NCBI GenBank assembly: GCA_013376985.1
Contig: JACABB010000016.1
Span: forward strand, 1 to 64,000
Source: Bacteroidales bacterium
Lineage (GTDB): Bacteria > Bacteroidota > Bacteroidia > Bacteroidales > Tenuifilaceae
Length of the DNA: 64,000 nucleotides
Direction of reading: 5' to 3'
Positions 26,316-35,663 of this stretch are shown here, piece by piece. Numbering within the stretch: position 1 is the stretch's first letter; each line of letters begins with the position of its first letter. The position numbers and the translations under genes are program-made. The notes beneath the pieces are model-generated. The model worked only from the letters and a program-made list of their open reading frames with translations. It had not been told where the DNA came from and made no database searches.

Positions 26316-26385
26316 GTTAAATCTGGGTCAAAAATAGTTTTAAGAATGATAAACGCTTTTAAGGATAATCTATGATAAAAATAAA

Positions 26386-26829
26386 TTAACGCTTTTTAGT
26401 AAAGAAATTGGAGACAAGCGAAGAACAATTATCTTTTAAAATATCAAAACTCACAGCTGTTTTAGGGTGAAGGATGGTTCTTTCGAAAAGACTATAACCC
26501 CGCTTTGGATCTTTAGCGCCATAAACCAATCTGCCAAGTTGTGCCCAGTAAAGCGCTCCAGCACACATTGGGCATGGCTCAACGGTAACGTATAGAGTAC
26601 ATTGATCTAAATATTTTCCTCCAAGGTAATTTGTAGCAGATGTTATGGCTTGCATTTCGGCATGAGCCGTTGGATCATTTAATGTTTCAGTTAGGTTATG
26701 AGCCCTTGCAATAATTTGATTCTGGCATACTATAACCGCACCAATTGGAACCTCATCTTTATCCGCTGCTTTTTGGGCCTCTTTCAAGGCTTCATGCATA
26801 TACCTCTCATCTATTTGAGAATTTTCCAT
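26386..26829 (-). CDS. tadA: tRNA-specific adenosine deaminase TadA
   Basis: A 147-residue zinc deaminase. The catalytic HAEMQ (His56, Glu58) and zinc-binding PCPMC (Cys86, Cys89) are intact, followed by the TadA-typical WAQLGRLVYGAKDPKRG. It converts A34 to inosine in tRNA-Arg(ACG). It lies upstream of the U32 gene on the same strand and divergent from aspS. Confidence 0.93.
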   Translation of the reverse strand: MENSQIDERYMHEALKEAQKAADKDEVPIGAVIVCQNQIIARAHNLTETLNDPTAHAEMQAITSATNYLGGKYLDQCTLYVTVEPCPMCAGALYWAQLGRLVYGAKDPKRGYSLFERTILHPKTAVSFDILKDNCSSLVSNFFTKKR

Positions 26830-26971
26830 GCTTTTAAATATTGCGCAAAGGTATAAAGATGTAAAAATGTTTAACCTTTTAAAGGCATCAATTTTTTTAT
26901 CAACTTCAGTCGTTGTTTTAAAACACGGATATTTCTTTTTACTTTCGCATGATTAAAAAAAAAACAGAGAG

Positions 26972-28723
26972 ATGTACAGAACTCATAATTGTGGCGAACT
27001 CCGATTGAAAAATGTTGGACAGCCAGTAACCCTTAGTGGATGGATTCAAAAGATCCGTAATCTAGGTGCGATGACATTTATTGATTTACGCGATCGATAT
27101 GGAATAACTCAACTTGTTATAGATGATAAGAGCGATTCTTCGTTACAGAATTTAATATCGGGACTTGGTAGAGAGTTTGTAGTAAAAGTTGAAGGTAAGG
27201 TTATTGAACGTAGTAGTAAAAACAGTAAAATCCCAACTGGCGAAATTGAAGTTAAGGTTGATGGCGTTACTATTTTAAACCCCTCTGAAATTCCTCCATT
27301 TACCATTGAAGATGATACGGATGGAGGTGATGAGTATAGAATGAGGTATCGTTACCTTGATTTAAGGAGAAACCCAGTAAAGGAAGCTTTAATGTTAAGG
27401 CATCGGATGGCTCAAGAGGTTAGAAAATATCTTGATAGCAAGGAGTTTATTGAGGTAGAAACACCTGTCCTAATAAAGTCCACACCTGAAGGTGCTCGCG
27501 ACTTTGTTGTACCATCGAGGATGAATCCGGGGGAGTTCTATGCATTGCCTCAATCACCTCAAACTTTCAAGCAACTTTTAATGGTTGCTGGGTTTGATAA
27601 GTATTTCCAAATTGTAAAATGTTTTCGTGATGAGGATTTAAGAGCCGATAGACAACCTGAGTTCACCCAAATCGACTGTGAGATGTCATTTGTTGAGCGT
27701 GATGATGTGCTTTCAACTTTTGAGGGGTTAACCAAACATCTATTTAAGTTTGTAAAAGGGATTGAGTTCAACGAACCTTTCCAGAAATTATCATATCAGG
27801 ATGCAATGAAATATTATGGTTCCGATAAACCTGATATTCGCTTTGGAATGCAATTCGTTGATTTGACAGATAAATTTAAAGGCAAAGGATTTGTTGTATT
27901 TGATAGTGCTGAGTATATCGGAGGTATCTGTGCAACGGGTTGTGCAAGTTACTCTCGTAAACAGATTGACGAGTTAACCGAATTTATCAAAAAACCACAA
28001 ATTGGCGGAAAAGGGTTGGTATATATAAAAATGGAAGAGGATGGTTCAATAAAATCTTCTATTGATAAATTTTACACCCCAGAAGATCTTAAAGCGATAG
28101 CAATTCAAATGAATGCTAAAAAAGGTGATTTGATCTTAGTAATGTCTGGTGATAAGAAGAAAACGCTTACGGGTCTTTGTGAACTTCGCCTTGAAATGGG
28201 AAACAGGTTGAATCTTCGTGATAAAAATAAATTTGCTCCACTTTGGGTAGTTGATTTTCCTTTGCTTGAATGGGACGAGGAGGTTAAGCGATTCTTCGCA
28301 ATGCACCACCCATTCACATCACCAAATCCAGAAGATATTCCATTATTTGATACCAATCCCAAAGAAGTTAGAGCTAATGCTTATGATTTAGTAATTAATG
28401 GAGTAGAGATAGGTGGTGGATCAATTAGGATACATGATAAGCAGTTACAGCAAAGAATGTTTGAAGTATTAGGCTTTACGCCAGAAGATGCTGAAGCTCA
28501 ATTTGGCTTCCTGATGACTGCTTTTAAATTTGGTGCTCCTCCACATGGGGGGATTGCTTTTGGCTTCGACCGGTTATGCTCACTATTTGGTGGTGCCGAT
28601 TCTATTAGGGATTATATTGCATTTCCAAAGAATAACTCAGGGCGTGATGTTATGATTAACTCTCCTGCACCTATTTCTTCCGAGCAATTGAAAGAGCTTA
28701 GCATCGAATTGAGGAAGGTATAA
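26972..28723 (+). CDS. aspS: aspartyl-tRNA synthetase
   Basis: A 583-residue bacterial-type AspRS: N-terminal OB-fold anticodon-binding domain (about 1-110; [19 protein letters not shown]), class II core with motif 2 [21 protein letters not shown], the GAD insertion domain about 290-410, and motif 3 [15 protein letters not shown]. The length and architecture are typical. It charges tRNA-Asp (and possibly tRNA-Asn). The start is ATG 26972 after an A-rich leader. Confidence 0.97.
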   Translation: MYRTHNCGELRLKNVGQPVTLSGWIQKIRNLGAMTFIDLRDRYGITQLVIDDKSDSSLQNLISGLGREFVVKVEGKVIERSSKNSKIPTGEIEVKVDGVTILNPSEIPPFTIEDDTDGGDEYRMRYRYLDLRRNPVKEALMLRHRMAQEVRKYLDSKEFIEVETPVLIKSTPEGARDFVVPSRMNPGEFYALPQSPQTFKQLLMVAGFDKYFQIVKCFRDEDLRADRQPEFTQIDCEMSFVERDDVLSTFEGLTKHLFKFVKGIEFNEPFQKLSYQDAMKYYGSDKPDIRFGMQFVDLTDKFKGKGFVVFDSAEYIGGICATGCASYSRKQIDELTEFIKKPQIGGKGLVYIKMEEDGSIKSSIDKFYTPEDLKAIAIQMNAKKGDLILVMSGDKKKTLTGLCELRLEMGNRLNLRDKNKFAPLWVVDFPLLEWDEEVKRFFAMHHPFTSPNPEDIPLFDTNPKEVRANAYDLVINGVEIGGGSIRIHDKQLQQRMFEVLGFTPEDAEAQFGFLMTAFKFGAPPHGGIAFGFDRLCSLFGGADSIRDYIAFPKNNSGRDVMINSPAPISSEQLKELSIELRKV

Positions 28724-28756
28724 TCCTAATAAAAACTAAACACAGAGACACGGAGG

Positions 28757-28786
28757 CACAGAGTTTCAATATTTCTCTGTGTTTTT
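28757..28786 (+). terminator. hairpin after aspS
   Basis: CACAGAG (28757-28763) pairs with CTCTGTG (28775-28781) and is followed by TTTTT. It is embedded in a longer imperfect inverted repeat (acggaggcac with gtgcctctgt), probably a dispersed intergenic element that also terminates aspS. Confidence 0.55.
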
Positions 28787-28811
28787 GTGCCTCTGTATCA
28801 ATCCTTTCTTC

Positions 28812-31800
28812 TTATTTTTTCTGACTATCCAATTGTTTAATTAGCTCTTCAACTGCGGCCTTAAGTTGGGTATCATTGCCATTAGCAGCATCTTCGGGGG
28901 TAATCATAACTTTGATATCTGGTTCCGTTTGGTGATTTTCCAAATAGTTTCCATTCATATCTTTAATACCAATTTGAGGTATACCAAAAACTAAAGAGGG
29001 ATCTTGTTGTCTTTCCCACCAAACGGCGGTCATAGTACCTGGAACTGGCATACCAACGAGTTTTCCGATATTTAGTGCTTTGTATGTATATGGGAAAGCA
29101 TGTGCATCGGAATAATTACCTTCACTAACCAAAACGATTGATGGTTTGCTCCATTTTGAAATGGGTTCAGAGCCAATATATTGCCCACGAGGTACAAAGT
29201 CAGCATAGCGTTTACCGCTAAGCAATGTGGCTAAATCATCATGAAGCCAACCACCACCATTAAAGCGGGTATCAATAATGATTGCTTCTTTATTAATATC
29301 TCGACCAAGTAGTTCGGAGTAAACCTCCCTAAAACTCTCAGAATCCATACCTTTTACATGAATATAACCAATTCGACCATTTGAAAGTTTTTCGGTTTCA
29401 ATTTTACGATTTTTTACCCAACGCTGATACAATAGTTCATTCTCATCCGCAAGACTGATTGCTTTAACTGTTTCAGCCCATTTTTCACCTGTCCCCGGAT
29501 TTAACAAGTTTAATAATACCTGTTTGCCTGCTTTTCTATTAAGAAGAGAATAGAAATCTTTATCAGCGATAATCTCCAAACCATCAATATTTTCGATTAT
29601 CGTTCCTGCTTTTATTTTACTTTTAGCCTTAATCAACGGTGACTTCTCAATTACTTCAGCAATTTTTACACCATTACCCCTATATGTATTATCGTAAAAC
29701 ACTCCCAAACTAGCTGTTTGATCAGCATTCTCTGGGTTGGAATAGTAACTACAGCCAGTATGTGAACCGTTTAATTCACCTAGCATTTCGCTTACCATTT
29801 CAGAAAAATCGAAGTTGTTATTAATATCAGGTAGAAATCTTGAGTATTCAGTTTTATAAAATTTCCAATCGACATTATGTAAGTTCGGATCGTAGAATTT
29901 TTTGCTTAGTTGACGCCAAATATGTTCGAAAAGATAAGTTCTTTCGGCTGGGTAGTTTATATCAAATTCAGCCCTAAAGTTTATATTCGACAGTTTATTT
30001 GATGATATCTCAACTCTCATTAGACTTCCGCTGCACAGAAAAAATAGGTTCTTGCCATCTTTATCCATTTGCAAATTGCCTGCAAGGCCATCAATCTTGA
30101 GCAAGAGTTTTGTTTCATTATCCTTGATATTACGTATCCAAAGATCAAATCCTTTTTCGAATTTACATAAGTAGTAAAGTTTATCGCCCTCTGGCACGAG
30201 AATGGCATCGGAGATATTGGAAGAGTTAATTGTTAACTTAACTTTTCTGTCATCCAGATTATCTAATTCAAATTTCAGAGGTTCTGTAACCTTTTCCTTT
30301 TTTTCATCTTTGTTTTTTTTATCCTTTGAATCTTTTTCCTTGCCTGCATTCTCTTTTTCTTCTTTTTCCTTCTTTCTTTTTTCCTTTAATAGTTCCCATT
30401 CCTGTTTTGTGAGGTTAAACTCATCGAAAGCCTCTTGGGTCAAAAACATACCATAAATATCAAATTCGGATCCCCATGATCCATGGCTTCTCATCCCCAT
30501 TTTATCACTAAACCATATTACTGATTTTCCATCCATCATCCACTTTGGAGTGTTATCAGCATATCCGCTTTTTGTAAGATCGAAGAATTTTCCAGTTCCA
30601 TCGGCGTTAACCAATCCCACTTCTGTATTAGGCCAAGATGGGTATTCATTAAAACATACTAAGAACCATTTACCATCGGGAGACCATTGATACCACTGAT
30701 CTCCATCGTTGTAAGAGTAGTTGTATTTGCCATCTAGAATGGTTCTGATTTGTTTTGATTCTAGGTTGATAACACAGAGTGTTGTTCTTTCCTTTAGGAA
30801 TGCCACTTCTTTGCCATCGGGTGAATATGCTGGTTGGAATGTTTCATCGGATGATTCAATAATTGGCGCCTCTTTTAGCAATGTTGATAGCGAAAAGTTA
30901 GGCTCGTCCTTTGAGACGATGCTTGTTTGATAAATCTTCCAGCTACCATTCCGTTCAGAGGCATAAAGTAGTTTCTTTCCATCTGGGCTGAAGCTAACTG
31001 ATCGTTCTTGTTCAGGCGTTTTTGTTATGCGTTTTGTTGTTCCATAATCTGTTGAGGTTACAAAAACATCACCCCTTAAAATAAATGCCACCTCTTTTCC
31101 ATCTGAGGTCACAGACATTTCTGTAGCACCTTTTGTAAGAGTTTCAAAGCATAAAGCAGTTTCTGTTTGATCGGAAAGAATATTGATATTTAATTTCTGA
31201 GGCTGTTCATCAATTGTCTGAGTATATAATTCACCATTATACTGGTAGCAAAGAAGATTGTTATTTGATTTTGTTAAAAACCTGACAGGGTGTTTATCAA
31301 AAAATGAAATTTGTTTAGGCTCATTTCCTAACCCAACGCCTTTTATAGCCACATTAAAGCTACCCCATTGTTCGGTGAGATAAAATATCGATTTCCCATC
31401 GGCAGAGAATACAGGATTTCTATCTTCTCCATTAAAGTGCGTAAATTTTTCATGTGCTCCTGTTTCAGTATTATAAATCCAAATATCCCTAGTAATGGCT
31501 GACTTATGGTGTTTTCTCCATGGATCCTCATAACCTTTTTTATCTTGATAAACTATTAGCTTTCCATTAGGGCTATAATTAGCATCTTCAGCGGGGGTCG
31601 TCAATATTTGATTAACCCTTCCACCTGCTGTAGGAACCGAGTATAATTCGGTTAAAATATTATCTGGAAATTGAATATTTTTGGGGTTATCCTGAATTTG
31701 AGCTGAGAAAATTATATTTTTTCCATCAATGCTGAATGCCGATGGGTATTCATTATTTGAGTGAAAGGTCAAACGGGTTGGTATTCCTCCATCGGTTGGA

Positions 31801-32084
31801 ATTGTAAATACATCAAAATTGCCAAATCTATTAGATGCAAATGCAATTGTTTTCCCATCTGGAGACCAAACAGGCATAAAATCGTACGCAGGATTTGTTG
31901 TCAATATTATTGCAGTTCCGCCTTTTGAGTCGACCTTGTACAAATCGCCTTTATAACTGAATACAATTGTTTTCCCATCTGGAGAGATTGCAGGATATCT
32001 CAACCATAAAGGGCTATTTATTTGTCCAATTCCAACGGTAATAATAGAAAAAAGCAGACTGATTGAAAATATTTTTTTTAACAT
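28812..32084 (-). CDS. tricorn-like protease (PD40 propeller, PDZ, S41 domain)
   Basis: A 1090-residue exported protease. A signal peptide ends IGIGQ. Two beta-propellers of PD40/WD40-like repeats (SPDGKTIAFASNRFGNFDVF type) cover about 25-560. A Lys/Glu-rich low-complexity linker is about 565-605. A C1 helical region, a PDZ domain (about 815-890) and an S41 C2 domain follow, with nucleophile Ser992 in EGNYSDAHAFPY. The order matches archaeal tricorn, which trims peptides from the proteasome. Bacteroidota homologues are exported and probably degrade peptides in the periplasm or at the surface. The charged linker replaces the usual short connection. Confidence 0.87.
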   Translation of the reverse strand: MLKKIFSISLLFSIITVGIGQINSPLWLRYPAISPDGKTIVFSYKGDLYKVDSKGGTAIILTTNPAYDFMPVWSPDGKTIAFASNRFGNFDVFTIPTDGGIPTRLTFHSNNEYPSAFSIDGKNIIFSAQIQDNPKNIQFPDNILTELYSVPTAGGRVNQILTTPAEDANYSPNGKLIVYQDKKGYEDPWRKHHKSAITRDIWIYNTETGAHEKFTHFNGEDRNPVFSADGKSIFYLTEQWGSFNVAIKGVGLGNEPKQISFFDKHPVRFLTKSNNNLLCYQYNGELYTQTIDEQPQKLNINILSDQTETALCFETLTKGATEMSVTSDGKEVAFILRGDVFVTSTDYGTTKRITKTPEQERSVSFSPDGKKLLYASERNGSWKIYQTSIVSKDEPNFSLSTLLKEAPIIESSDETFQPAYSPDGKEVAFLKERTTLCVINLESKQIRTILDGKYNYSYNDGDQWYQWSPDGKWFLVCFNEYPSWPNTEVGLVNADGTGKFFDLTKSGYADNTPKWMMDGKSVIWFSDKMGMRSHGSWGSEFDIYGMFLTQEAFDEFNLTKQEWELLKEKRKKEKEEKENAGKEKDSKDKKNKDEKKEKVTEPLKFELDNLDDRKVKLTINSSNISDAILVPEGDKLYYLCKFEKGFDLWIRNIKDNETKLLLKIDGLAGNLQMDKDGKNLFFLCSGSLMRVEISSNKLSNINFRAEFDINYPAERTYLFEHIWRQLSKKFYDPNLHNVDWKFYKTEYSRFLPDINNNFDFSEMVSEMLGELNGSHTGCSYYSNPENADQTASLGVFYDNTYRGNGVKIAEVIEKSPLIKAKSKIKAGTIIENIDGLEIIADKDFYSLLNRKAGKQVLLNLLNPGTGEKWAETVKAISLADENELLYQRWVKNRKIETEKLSNGRIGYIHVKGMDSESFREVYSELLGRDINKEAIIIDTRFNGGGWLHDDLATLLSGKRYADFVPRGQYIGSEPISKWSKPSIVLVSEGNYSDAHAFPYTYKALNIGKLVGMPVPGTMTAVWWERQQDPSLVFGIPQIGIKDMNGNYLENHQTEPDIKVMITPEDAANGNDTQLKAAVEELIKQLDSQKK

Positions 32085-32343
32085 AAACAGTAAAATTTCG
32101 TTATTTCTTAAGGCATTTTTTTATTTAAAATTCTAATACTAAGTTGTAATTGTCAAAGATAAATAAGTAAATTGCAAATAGTCAACTTAATTGAAAGAAA
32201 AGAAAATCTTATTGTGATTAATCCAAACTCATTTTTTAGATACAGGAATATTTTTTAATTGTATATTTAATAAGAATGATGGGCAATTTGATAGTATTAT
32301 AAAATATAATTTGACTGAATTTAATTTAAAAATTAAAAATATA

Positions 32344-32373
32344 TTGACTTTTATTATTGTTTCTTTATATTTG
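32344..32373 (+). promoter_or_regulatory. Bacteroidota sigma-70 promoter for the AT-hook gene
   Basis: TTG (32344-32346) is followed after 19 bases by TATATTTG (32366-32373), an exact TAnnTTTG box. The predicted transcription start is near 32380, leaving a leader of about 70 bases before the ATG at 32448. Confidence 0.65.
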
Positions 32374-32386
32374 GACAATATTTAAC

Positions 32387-32403
32387 AATCAGATTATCTG
32401 ATT
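32387..32403 (+). promoter_or_regulatory. perfect palindrome just after the predicted transcription start
   Basis: AATCAGAT-T-ATCTGATT is a perfect 8-bp inverted repeat with a one-base centre. It overlaps the start of the predicted leader, so a protein bound there would block initiation. The AT-hook protein encoded downstream is one candidate for autoregulation. Confidence 0.45.
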
Positions 32404-32447
32404 TGTATAAGACTTAAAACTAATAATAATTAAATACATAATCTGGC

Positions 32448-33278
32448 ATGAAAAAAATTTCGCTTTCTGAAATTGAAGTTAATGACCTTCTAGACCTTTA
32501 CCAATCGGAGATTGATAGAGCTCAACGTAGAATTAATAATTTAAAAACTATTATTAATAAATTATCGGAAGGGCAATCAATTGAAACATTAGAAGAAAAA
32601 CCAGTTAAGGTAAAAGGGAAAAGAGGAAGGAAACCAAGCATTAGACCTGTTGAGGTAAATGTCATAAGCGAAATAAAAGATAAAAAAGGGAAAGTTATTG
32701 AGGTCGAATCTAGGAAAAGGGGAAGAAAGAAAAAAGTTGAAGAAGTAAACGCTGCTCCTCAAAAAGGAATGGTTGTTGAAGCAAGAGAGATTCCTAAAAA
32801 AAGGGGACGGAAGAAAAAAATTGTTGAAATAAATGCGGTTCCCGAAGTGAGGGGAGAAAAGGTTGTAAAAACCAAAGCTACTATTGAGAAAAAAGAGAAG
32901 AAAAAAGTTGCTAAAGTAAAAGCAATTCCAAAGAAAAGAGGCCGTAAGCCGAAATCGGTACGTAAACCTATAAAGGGAGGTAAGGGTGAAAACAAAGTAA
33001 AATGGAATGATTTTATAATTGAAACTATTACCTCTAAGGACTCCATGATGTTAGCTAGTTCAATAACACAAGCAGCTCTTGAGAAATTTCAGATTCCAAG
33101 CAACGACAGGGATAGAGTTCGAATGGCTATTTCTACCACACTCACTAAAATGGCAAATAAGGACAAGGTACTCCAAACTTACTCACAGAAAGGAATCAGG
33201 GGAGCATTCTTTGGCCTTACCTCATGGTTTAATGGAAATTCTGAACCAATAAATGATTACAAAAAGAAATTAATGTAA
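32448..33278 (+). CDS. AT-hook DNA-binding protein with C-terminal winged-helix-like domain
   Basis: A 276-residue highly basic protein. An N-terminal helix (about 6-45) looks like a dimerising coiled coil. A long lysine-rich linker then carries four AT-hook motifs: KRGRKP at 58-63, KRGRKK at 90-95 and 118-123, KRGRKP at 163-168. AT-hooks insert GRP/GRK loops in the minor groove of AT-rich DNA. The C-terminal about 85 residues (WNDFIIETITSKDSM to SWFNGN) form a compact helical domain, probably a winged helix. The plan recalls eukaryotic HMGA or H1-like proteins. It is likely a nucleoid-associated protein, monocistronic with its own promoter and terminator. Confidence 0.75.
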   Translation: MKKISLSEIEVNDLLDLYQSEIDRAQRRINNLKTIINKLSEGQSIETLEEKPVKVKGKRGRKPSIRPVEVNVISEIKDKKGKVIEVESRKRGRKKKVEEVNAAPQKGMVVEAREIPKKRGRKKKIVEINAVPEVRGEKVVKTKATIEKKEKKKVAKVKAIPKKRGRKPKSVRKPIKGGKGENKVKWNDFIIETITSKDSMMLASSITQAALEKFQIPSNDRDRVRMAISTTLTKMANKDKVLQTYSQKGIRGAFFGLTSWFNGNSEPINDYKKKLM

Positions 33279-33292
33279 TATTTCTTTATTGT

Positions 33293-33327
33293 AAAAAGGA
33301 AGCCGGATTAATCCGGCTTCCTTTTTT
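33293..33327. terminator. bidirectional terminator between the AT-hook gene and kup
   Basis: A perfect 16-bp stem: AAAAAGGAAGCCGGAT (33293-33308) pairs with ATCCGGCTTCCTTTTT (33311-33326) around TA, with T and A runs at the ends. It separates two convergent genes. Confidence 0.9.
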
Positions 33328-33350
33328 ATAAAACTAATATAAAAATTTTA

Positions 33351-35357
33351 TCAATATCGTTTTATGCGTTTTAATTCAATCTTGTTAACAGGTTGATATA
33401 CCAAAGGTACATGCTCAACAAGCACATCACTTTTATCCAAACCAAATGCCTTTTCATCGCTTTGGCCGAGTTTGTATAAGAAAAAGTAAGAATTTAACAG
33501 GAATCCTTCGCGAAGTGCAAATTCATTTTCTACAGAGAGGTACTTATGAATAACAACAAATTTGAAATCGAGTTCAGTGTTATATTTGTTAGAACAATCG
33601 GGTCGGGTATTCAGATTTAACTCCTTGCTAACCATTAGTTCCTGAACAATTCTTTTAAAATACAATTCGGTTTTGGGTTGGATTCGAAAACCGACATTGA
33701 TATTTATCTTGATCAACTTTCCTTCCAGTAGTTCAACAATATCATATGTCAGTGTATAAGGATGTTCTATTCGATTAATGTGAACAAACCAGTATACATC
33801 TGCTCTTTTGGGCTTTTTACCAAATATTGATTTTATGATTTTCTCCTCAATTTCATGACCCGTATTGGCTTTTGTGAGATAGATTAGGTGTGTTGAAAAT
33901 TTTGGGATGCTTTGATCTTCGCTTAGTAACTCTATTTGTGGCAGATATTTATTAATCTCAATAAATTTGGTAAATCGGTTGTTTATTTTACGTGCATAGT
34001 ACCAAACATACATGGTTGTGAATATAAATAATTCGAAAAATAAAAACATCCACCTCTCTTTTATTTTTACAATATTGGCAATGAAAAAGGAGGTTTCAAT
34101 TGTAGCAAACATAATAAGTAAAGCGTATACCAAAAATCGATTCCATCTTATTTTGTACAACAAATAATAACTTAGGAGAATAGTAGTCATCATCATTGCA
34201 ATGGAAATTGAAAAACCATAAGCAGCCTCCATATGAGCGGATGATCTAAAATACAATATCATTAAAATGCAACCACCCCAAAGTATGGTGTTTACACTTG
34301 GAATATAAATTTGTCCCTTGGTATTTGATGGTTGCCTTACTGCTATTCTAGGCCAGAAATTAAGGTTCATGGCTTCGCTAATCAAAGTGTAACTTCCGCT
34401 AATCAATGCTTGAGAGGCAATAATGGTGGCTGCTGTAGCTATGAGTATACTTGGTAATAAGAACCATAAAGGAATCATCTCAAAAAATGGATTACGTCCA
34501 TTAAGAGCTGAACCCCCTTGATGTATTAACCATGCTGCTTGACCTAAATAACAGGCAACTAAACTTATCTTTACAAATGCCCAAGTGATTCGGATATTCT
34601 TAATTCCACAATGCCCAAGGTCAGAATACAATGCTTCCGCTCCAGTAGTGCAAAGAAAAACTGCTCCTAAAAGCCAAAATCCATTGGGATAATTTGCCAA
34701 TAGATTATATGCATAATGGGGGCTAAGAGCCTTTAAAACATCAGGATAATGTAATATTTGTGAAAAACCTACAACGAATAACATTGAAAACCAAATGGTC
34801 ATTACAGGACCAAATGTTTTTCCTATTACCTGGGTTCCAAATCGTTGAAAGAAGAATAGTAATGAGAGAATTGCTATTACAATGCCAACAGTAAGATTAT
34901 TTCCTGCAAGAATAGTGTTTTCAAAACCTTTAACCATTCCTAATCCTTCTATGGCTGATGCAACGGAAATTGGAGGTGTAATAATTCCATCGGCTAATAA
35001 TGCTGTTGCTCCTAGTATAGTTGGAATGACCAATCTCTTTCCATACCTGCGAACCAGTGCATACAAAGAGAAGATACCACCTTCACCGTCGTTATCAGCT
35101 TTTAATGTTAGCCAAATATATTTTACTGAGGTTTGAAAAACTAATGTCCAAAAAATGCAAGATACACCACCGTAAACTAAATTAATATCAATAGGTCTAT
35201 CCCCAATTACCGCTCTTAATGCATACAAGGGACTTGTTCCAATATCACCATAAATGATCCCTAAAGCGACCAACAGGGTAGCGATAGTTACTTTATCGCT
35301 AATACCATTTTTAACCTTTTCCAAAATTAACAGATTTTTATAGCCGGCAAAGGTCAT
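33351..35357 (-). CDS. kup: KUP family potassium uptake transporter
   Basis: A 668-residue K+ symporter. The N-terminal segment VALGIIYGDIGTSPLYALRAV is the family signature, followed by about 12 membrane helices to about residue 455, including GGIFSLYALVRRYG and GAEALYSDLGHCG. A cytoplasmic C-terminal domain of about 200 residues follows. Kup couples K+ uptake to protons and works at low or acidic pH. It is divergent from the kdp operon, so both potassium systems share one intergenic region. Confidence 0.95.
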   Translation of the reverse strand: MTFAGYKNLLILEKVKNGISDKVTIATLLVALGIIYGDIGTSPLYALRAVIGDRPIDINLVYGGVSCIFWTLVFQTSVKYIWLTLKADNDGEGGIFSLYALVRRYGKRLVIPTILGATALLADGIITPPISVASAIEGLGMVKGFENTILAGNNLTVGIVIAILSLLFFFQRFGTQVIGKTFGPVMTIWFSMLFVVGFSQILHYPDVLKALSPHYAYNLLANYPNGFWLLGAVFLCTTGAEALYSDLGHCGIKNIRITWAFVKISLVACYLGQAAWLIHQGGSALNGRNPFFEMIPLWFLLPSILIATAATIIASQALISGSYTLISEAMNLNFWPRIAVRQPSNTKGQIYIPSVNTILWGGCILMILYFRSSAHMEAAYGFSISIAMMMTTILLSYYLLYKIRWNRFLVYALLIMFATIETSFFIANIVKIKERWMFLFFELFIFTTMYVWYYARKINNRFTKFIEINKYLPQIELLSEDQSIPKFSTHLIYLTKANTGHEIEEKIIKSIFGKKPKRADVYWFVHINRIEHPYTLTYDIVELLEGKLIKININVGFRIQPKTELYFKRIVQELMVSKELNLNTRPDCSNKYNTELDFKFVVIHKYLSVENEFALREGFLLNSYFFLYKLGQSDEKAFGLDKSDVLVEHVPLVYQPVNKIELKRIKRY

Positions 35358-35490
35358 TTTATTGGTATAAGCAAAATGTTAAACTTGCAGCGAATAGTAT
35401 AAAGAAAATATAAAGATCCTCTGAAAATATCTTTACAAAATCTTTATCTACCTCAATCGATTATTTATATAACGCTTATAATTTCAGCGA

Positions 35491-35498
35491 TATTTTTG
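35491..35498 (+). promoter_or_regulatory. -7 box of the kdp operon
   Basis: TATTTTTG matches TAnnTTTG and lies 25 bases before the kdpF ATG. Just upstream an imperfect inverted repeat TTATA-TAACGCT-TATAA (about 35466-35482) is in a suitable place for KdpE binding. No -33 box is clear, which suits an activator-dependent promoter. Confidence 0.45.
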
Positions 35499-35522
35499 TA
35501 TTGTCGGAAAAAGTGATATCAT

Positions 35523-35660
35523 ATGAATGCTAAAATTTTATTAATATCATCACATGCTTCTGAGTCAAATACCTCAACAGGTTATATAATCGGAGCAATT
35601 ATAGCGTTAGTTGTACTTGGATATCTTATTTATGCGCTTTTAAAACCTGAAAAATTTTAG
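35523..35660 (+). CDS. kdpF: KdpF small subunit of the Kdp K+-ATPase
   Basis: A 45-residue peptide with one membrane helix (GYIIGAIIALVVLGYLIYALL) and the characteristic KdpF ending YALLKPEKF. It sits three bases before kdpA. KdpF stabilises the KdpFABC complex by packing against KdpA. The N-terminal 18 residues are longer than in E. coli KdpF (29 residues). The next in-frame alternative starts are less convincing, so the ATG at 35523 is used. Confidence 0.9.
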   Translation: MNAKILLISSHASESNTSTGYIIGAIIALVVLGYLIYALLKPEKF

Positions 35661-35663
35661 AAA

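Larger units (their letters stand above)
32085..32447. other. AT-rich divergent intergenic region with promoter and palindrome
   Basis: About 360 bases between the tricorn-like protease and the AT-hook gene. It contains the promoter at 32344-32373 and the palindrome at 32387-32403. The remainder is strongly AT-rich with no supportable ORF. Confidence 0.6.
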
